7,939 bases of DNA from Desulfitobacterium sp. Lineage in GTDB: Bacteria; Bacillota; Desulfitobacteriia; Desulfitobacteriales; Desulfitobacteriaceae. This document shows, in pieces, positions 7,170-7,939 of this stretch (position 1 is the stretch's first letter; every line of letters begins with the position of its first letter). The translations under genes were made by a program, and so were the position numbers. The stretch spans positions 1-7,939 of the forward strand of contig JAAZLD010000126.1 in assembly GCA_012799495.1 (NCBI GenBank). Direction: 5' to 3'. Below the pieces are notes generated by a model that saw only the letters and a list, made by a program, of their open reading frames with translations, was not told where the DNA came from and ran no database searches.

Positions 7170-7200
7170 AAAAGTCGAAAACCCTTATTTTCCGGCTTTT
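7170..7200. promoter_or_regulatory. Palindrome upstream of the sigma-54 promoter, possible activator site
   Basis: AAAAGTCGAAAA (7170-7181) and TTTTCCGGCTTTT's first 12 bases (7189-7200) pair over 12 positions with one mismatch and one G-T, around a 7-base centre. The centre is about 57 bases before the expected transcription start. A related half-site, ATCGGGAAA, is at 7126-7134. It may bind the sigma-54 activator or another regulator, though this is closer than most enhancer sites. As RNA it could also form a terminator-like hairpin. Confidence 0.4.
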
Positions 7201-7215
7201 TAGTGTTTTTATATT

Positions 7216-7231
7216 TGGCACGCTAATTGCA
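7216..7231 (+). promoter_or_regulatory. Sigma-54 (RpoN) promoter
   Basis: TGGCAC-GCTAA-TTGCA matches the sigma-54 consensus TGGCAC-N5-TTGCA fully, with GG at 7217-7218 (-24) and GC at 7229-7230 (-12). The expected start is near 7242, giving a leader of about 60 bases to the ATG at 7303. A sigma-A reading (TTGGCA, 17 bases, AATATA) is much weaker. Transcription should therefore need an AAA+ activator, which is not encoded in the window. Confidence 0.85.
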
Positions 7232-7302
7232 TTTATAAATATAGCGAAACCTAGCGCTAAGGTTGTCAGAGAAAGCTAAGAGAAGAAAGGAAGGTTGAAT
7301 CA

Positions 7303-7939
7303 ATGGCACAACAAGGGTATACATTGGTACCACATGAAAAGCCTTTCCGTTATCAAGAAGGTGAGTACACAGTCACAAGAGGTAGTGCATGGTCAGGTCC
7401 GGGATGTCATATTGGCTGCGGTGTACTATTGTACACTGACAAAGACAATAAGTTAGTCAGAGTAGAAGGAGATCCTGAAAATCCTTATTCTGAAGGTAGA
7501 CTTTGTGTTCGCTGCCTTGCTGTACCGGAAGTGACTAACCACCAAGACCGGTTATTATATCCTATGAAGCGTGATCCAAAAGATCGAGGTAAAGATAAAT
7601 GGGAAAGAATAAGCTGGGAAGAAGCTTACGATCTAATAGTAGAAAAATTCAATAAGATCAAAGAAGAACATGGAGCTGAGTCGGTAATCTTTGCTCAAGG
7701 AACCGGTCGTGATATTGCCGCATACATTACCCGTCTTGCTTGGTCCTTCGGCTCACCTAACTATACAATTATGCTCTCTGGCGGTGCCTGCTATCTCCCT
7801 CGCGTCGCCGGTAGTATTGCAACTACAGGAGCTTTCTGGGTAGCAGACTGTTCACAGCAATTTGCTGATCGCTATGATAATCCTGAATATAAAGTACCAG
7901 AAACTATGTTTGTTTGGGGTAACTATCCTCTCAAATCAA
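7303..7939 (+). CDS. Molybdopterin oxidoreductase (DMSO reductase family), 3' partial
   Basis: The first 212 residues of a Mo/W-bisPGD enzyme catalytic subunit; the rest is outside the window. The start is the ATG 8 bases after GGAAGG. The N-terminus has no twin-arginine signal, so the enzyme should be cytoplasmic. The iron-sulfur region has Cys35 and Cys39 (GPGCHIGCGVL) and Cys68 in GRLCVRC; where the family usually has a first ligand (position 31 or 32) there is Ser-Gly. Cys71 replaces the usual Gly of LCxRG. Next come HQDRLLYPMKR and WERISWEEAYDLI, typical of the family, then SPNYTIMLSGGACYLPR, where Cys163 is the likely Mo/W ligand. The overall style recalls acetylene hydratase, catechol dehydroxylases and related anaerobic enzymes, but the substrate cannot be read from this part. 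It is controlled by the sigma-54 promoter upstream and probably begins an operon with an iron-sulfur subunit. Confidence 0.93.
   Translation, partial: MAQQGYTLVPHEKPFRYQEGEYTVTRGSAWSGPGCHIGCGVLLYTDKDNKLVRVEGDPENPYSEGRLCVRCLAVPEVTNHQDRLLYPMKRDPKDRGKDKWERISWEEAYDLIVEKFNKIKEEHGAESVIFAQGTGRDIAAYITRLAWSFGSPNYTIMLSGGACYLPRVAGSIATTGAFWVADCSQQFADRYDNPEYKVPETMFVWGNYPLKS

Larger units (their letters stand above)
6974..7302. other. Divergent intergenic region (329 bp)
   Basis: It separates the - strand small gene from the + strand molybdenum enzyme. The left half (6989-7140) is A+T-rich; I see no convincing -35/-10 pair for the - strand gene and no RNA gene. The right half holds TTTTGCAAAA (7164-7173), a larger palindrome (7170-7200), the sigma-54 promoter (7216-7231) and, in the presumed leader RNA, TAGCGCTA (7252-7259) flanked by AACC and GGTT. 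Confidence 0.7.

Noticed and set aside
7215..7243. Sigma-A promoter TTGGCA-17-AATATA
   Set aside because: The -10 is a poor match and the bases are fully explained by the perfect sigma-54 element.
1..7939. CRISPR array, tRNA, rRNA, insertion sequence or prophage element
   Set aside because: No regularly spaced repeats, no tRNA-like cloverleaf, no transposase or terminal repeats were seen on reading both strands.

Overview
The window looks like chromosomal DNA of a low-GC, strictly anaerobic Firmicute of the Clostridia, most like the Peptococcaceae/Desulfitobacteriaceae. This is inferred from gene content, the strong AGGAGGTGAT-type ribosome sites, the A+T-rich intergenic DNA and the style of the molybdenum enzyme at the right edge. 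No species can be named from the sequence alone.

Left part (1-5696, all + strand): a tight gene run. It opens with a type IIA topoisomerase A subunit (GyrA/ParC family), cut by the window edge about 23 residues after its start. Then come a coiled-coil protein of unknown function, a fused Memo + AMMECR1 protein, and a PflA-like radical SAM enzyme. The last two are the complete three-part 'AmmeMemoRadiSam' set, a widespread but functionally unexplained system, here with parts A and B in one polypeptide. A good intrinsic terminator closes the run.

Middle (5697-6973): a small, doubtful + strand ORF, then a strong bidirectional terminator shared by converging transcripts. On the - strand is a two-gene unit: a 67-residue hydrophilic protein followed by a UPF0280 (ApbE-like fold) protein. 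The UPF0280 frame has no ATG, GTG or TTG at its conserved N-terminus. An ATT codon sits where a start is expected after a good Shine-Dalgarno sequence, so this is either an AUU start or a frameshifted 5' end. A perfect TTAAT-N4-ATTAA palindrome (CRP/FNR-family 'dehalobox' form) lies between the terminator and the 3' end of UPF0280, where it has no obvious gene to control.

Right part (6974-7939): a 329-bp divergent intergenic region with a textbook sigma-54 promoter (TGGCAC-N5-TTGCA) and a palindrome just upstream of it. It drives the first 212 codons of a molybdopterin (DMSO-reductase family) oxidoreductase. That protein has no Tat signal and lacks the usual first cysteine of the N-terminal [4Fe-4S] site. 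The natural reading is an inducible, cytoplasmic Mo/W enzyme needing a sigma-54 activator encoded outside the window.
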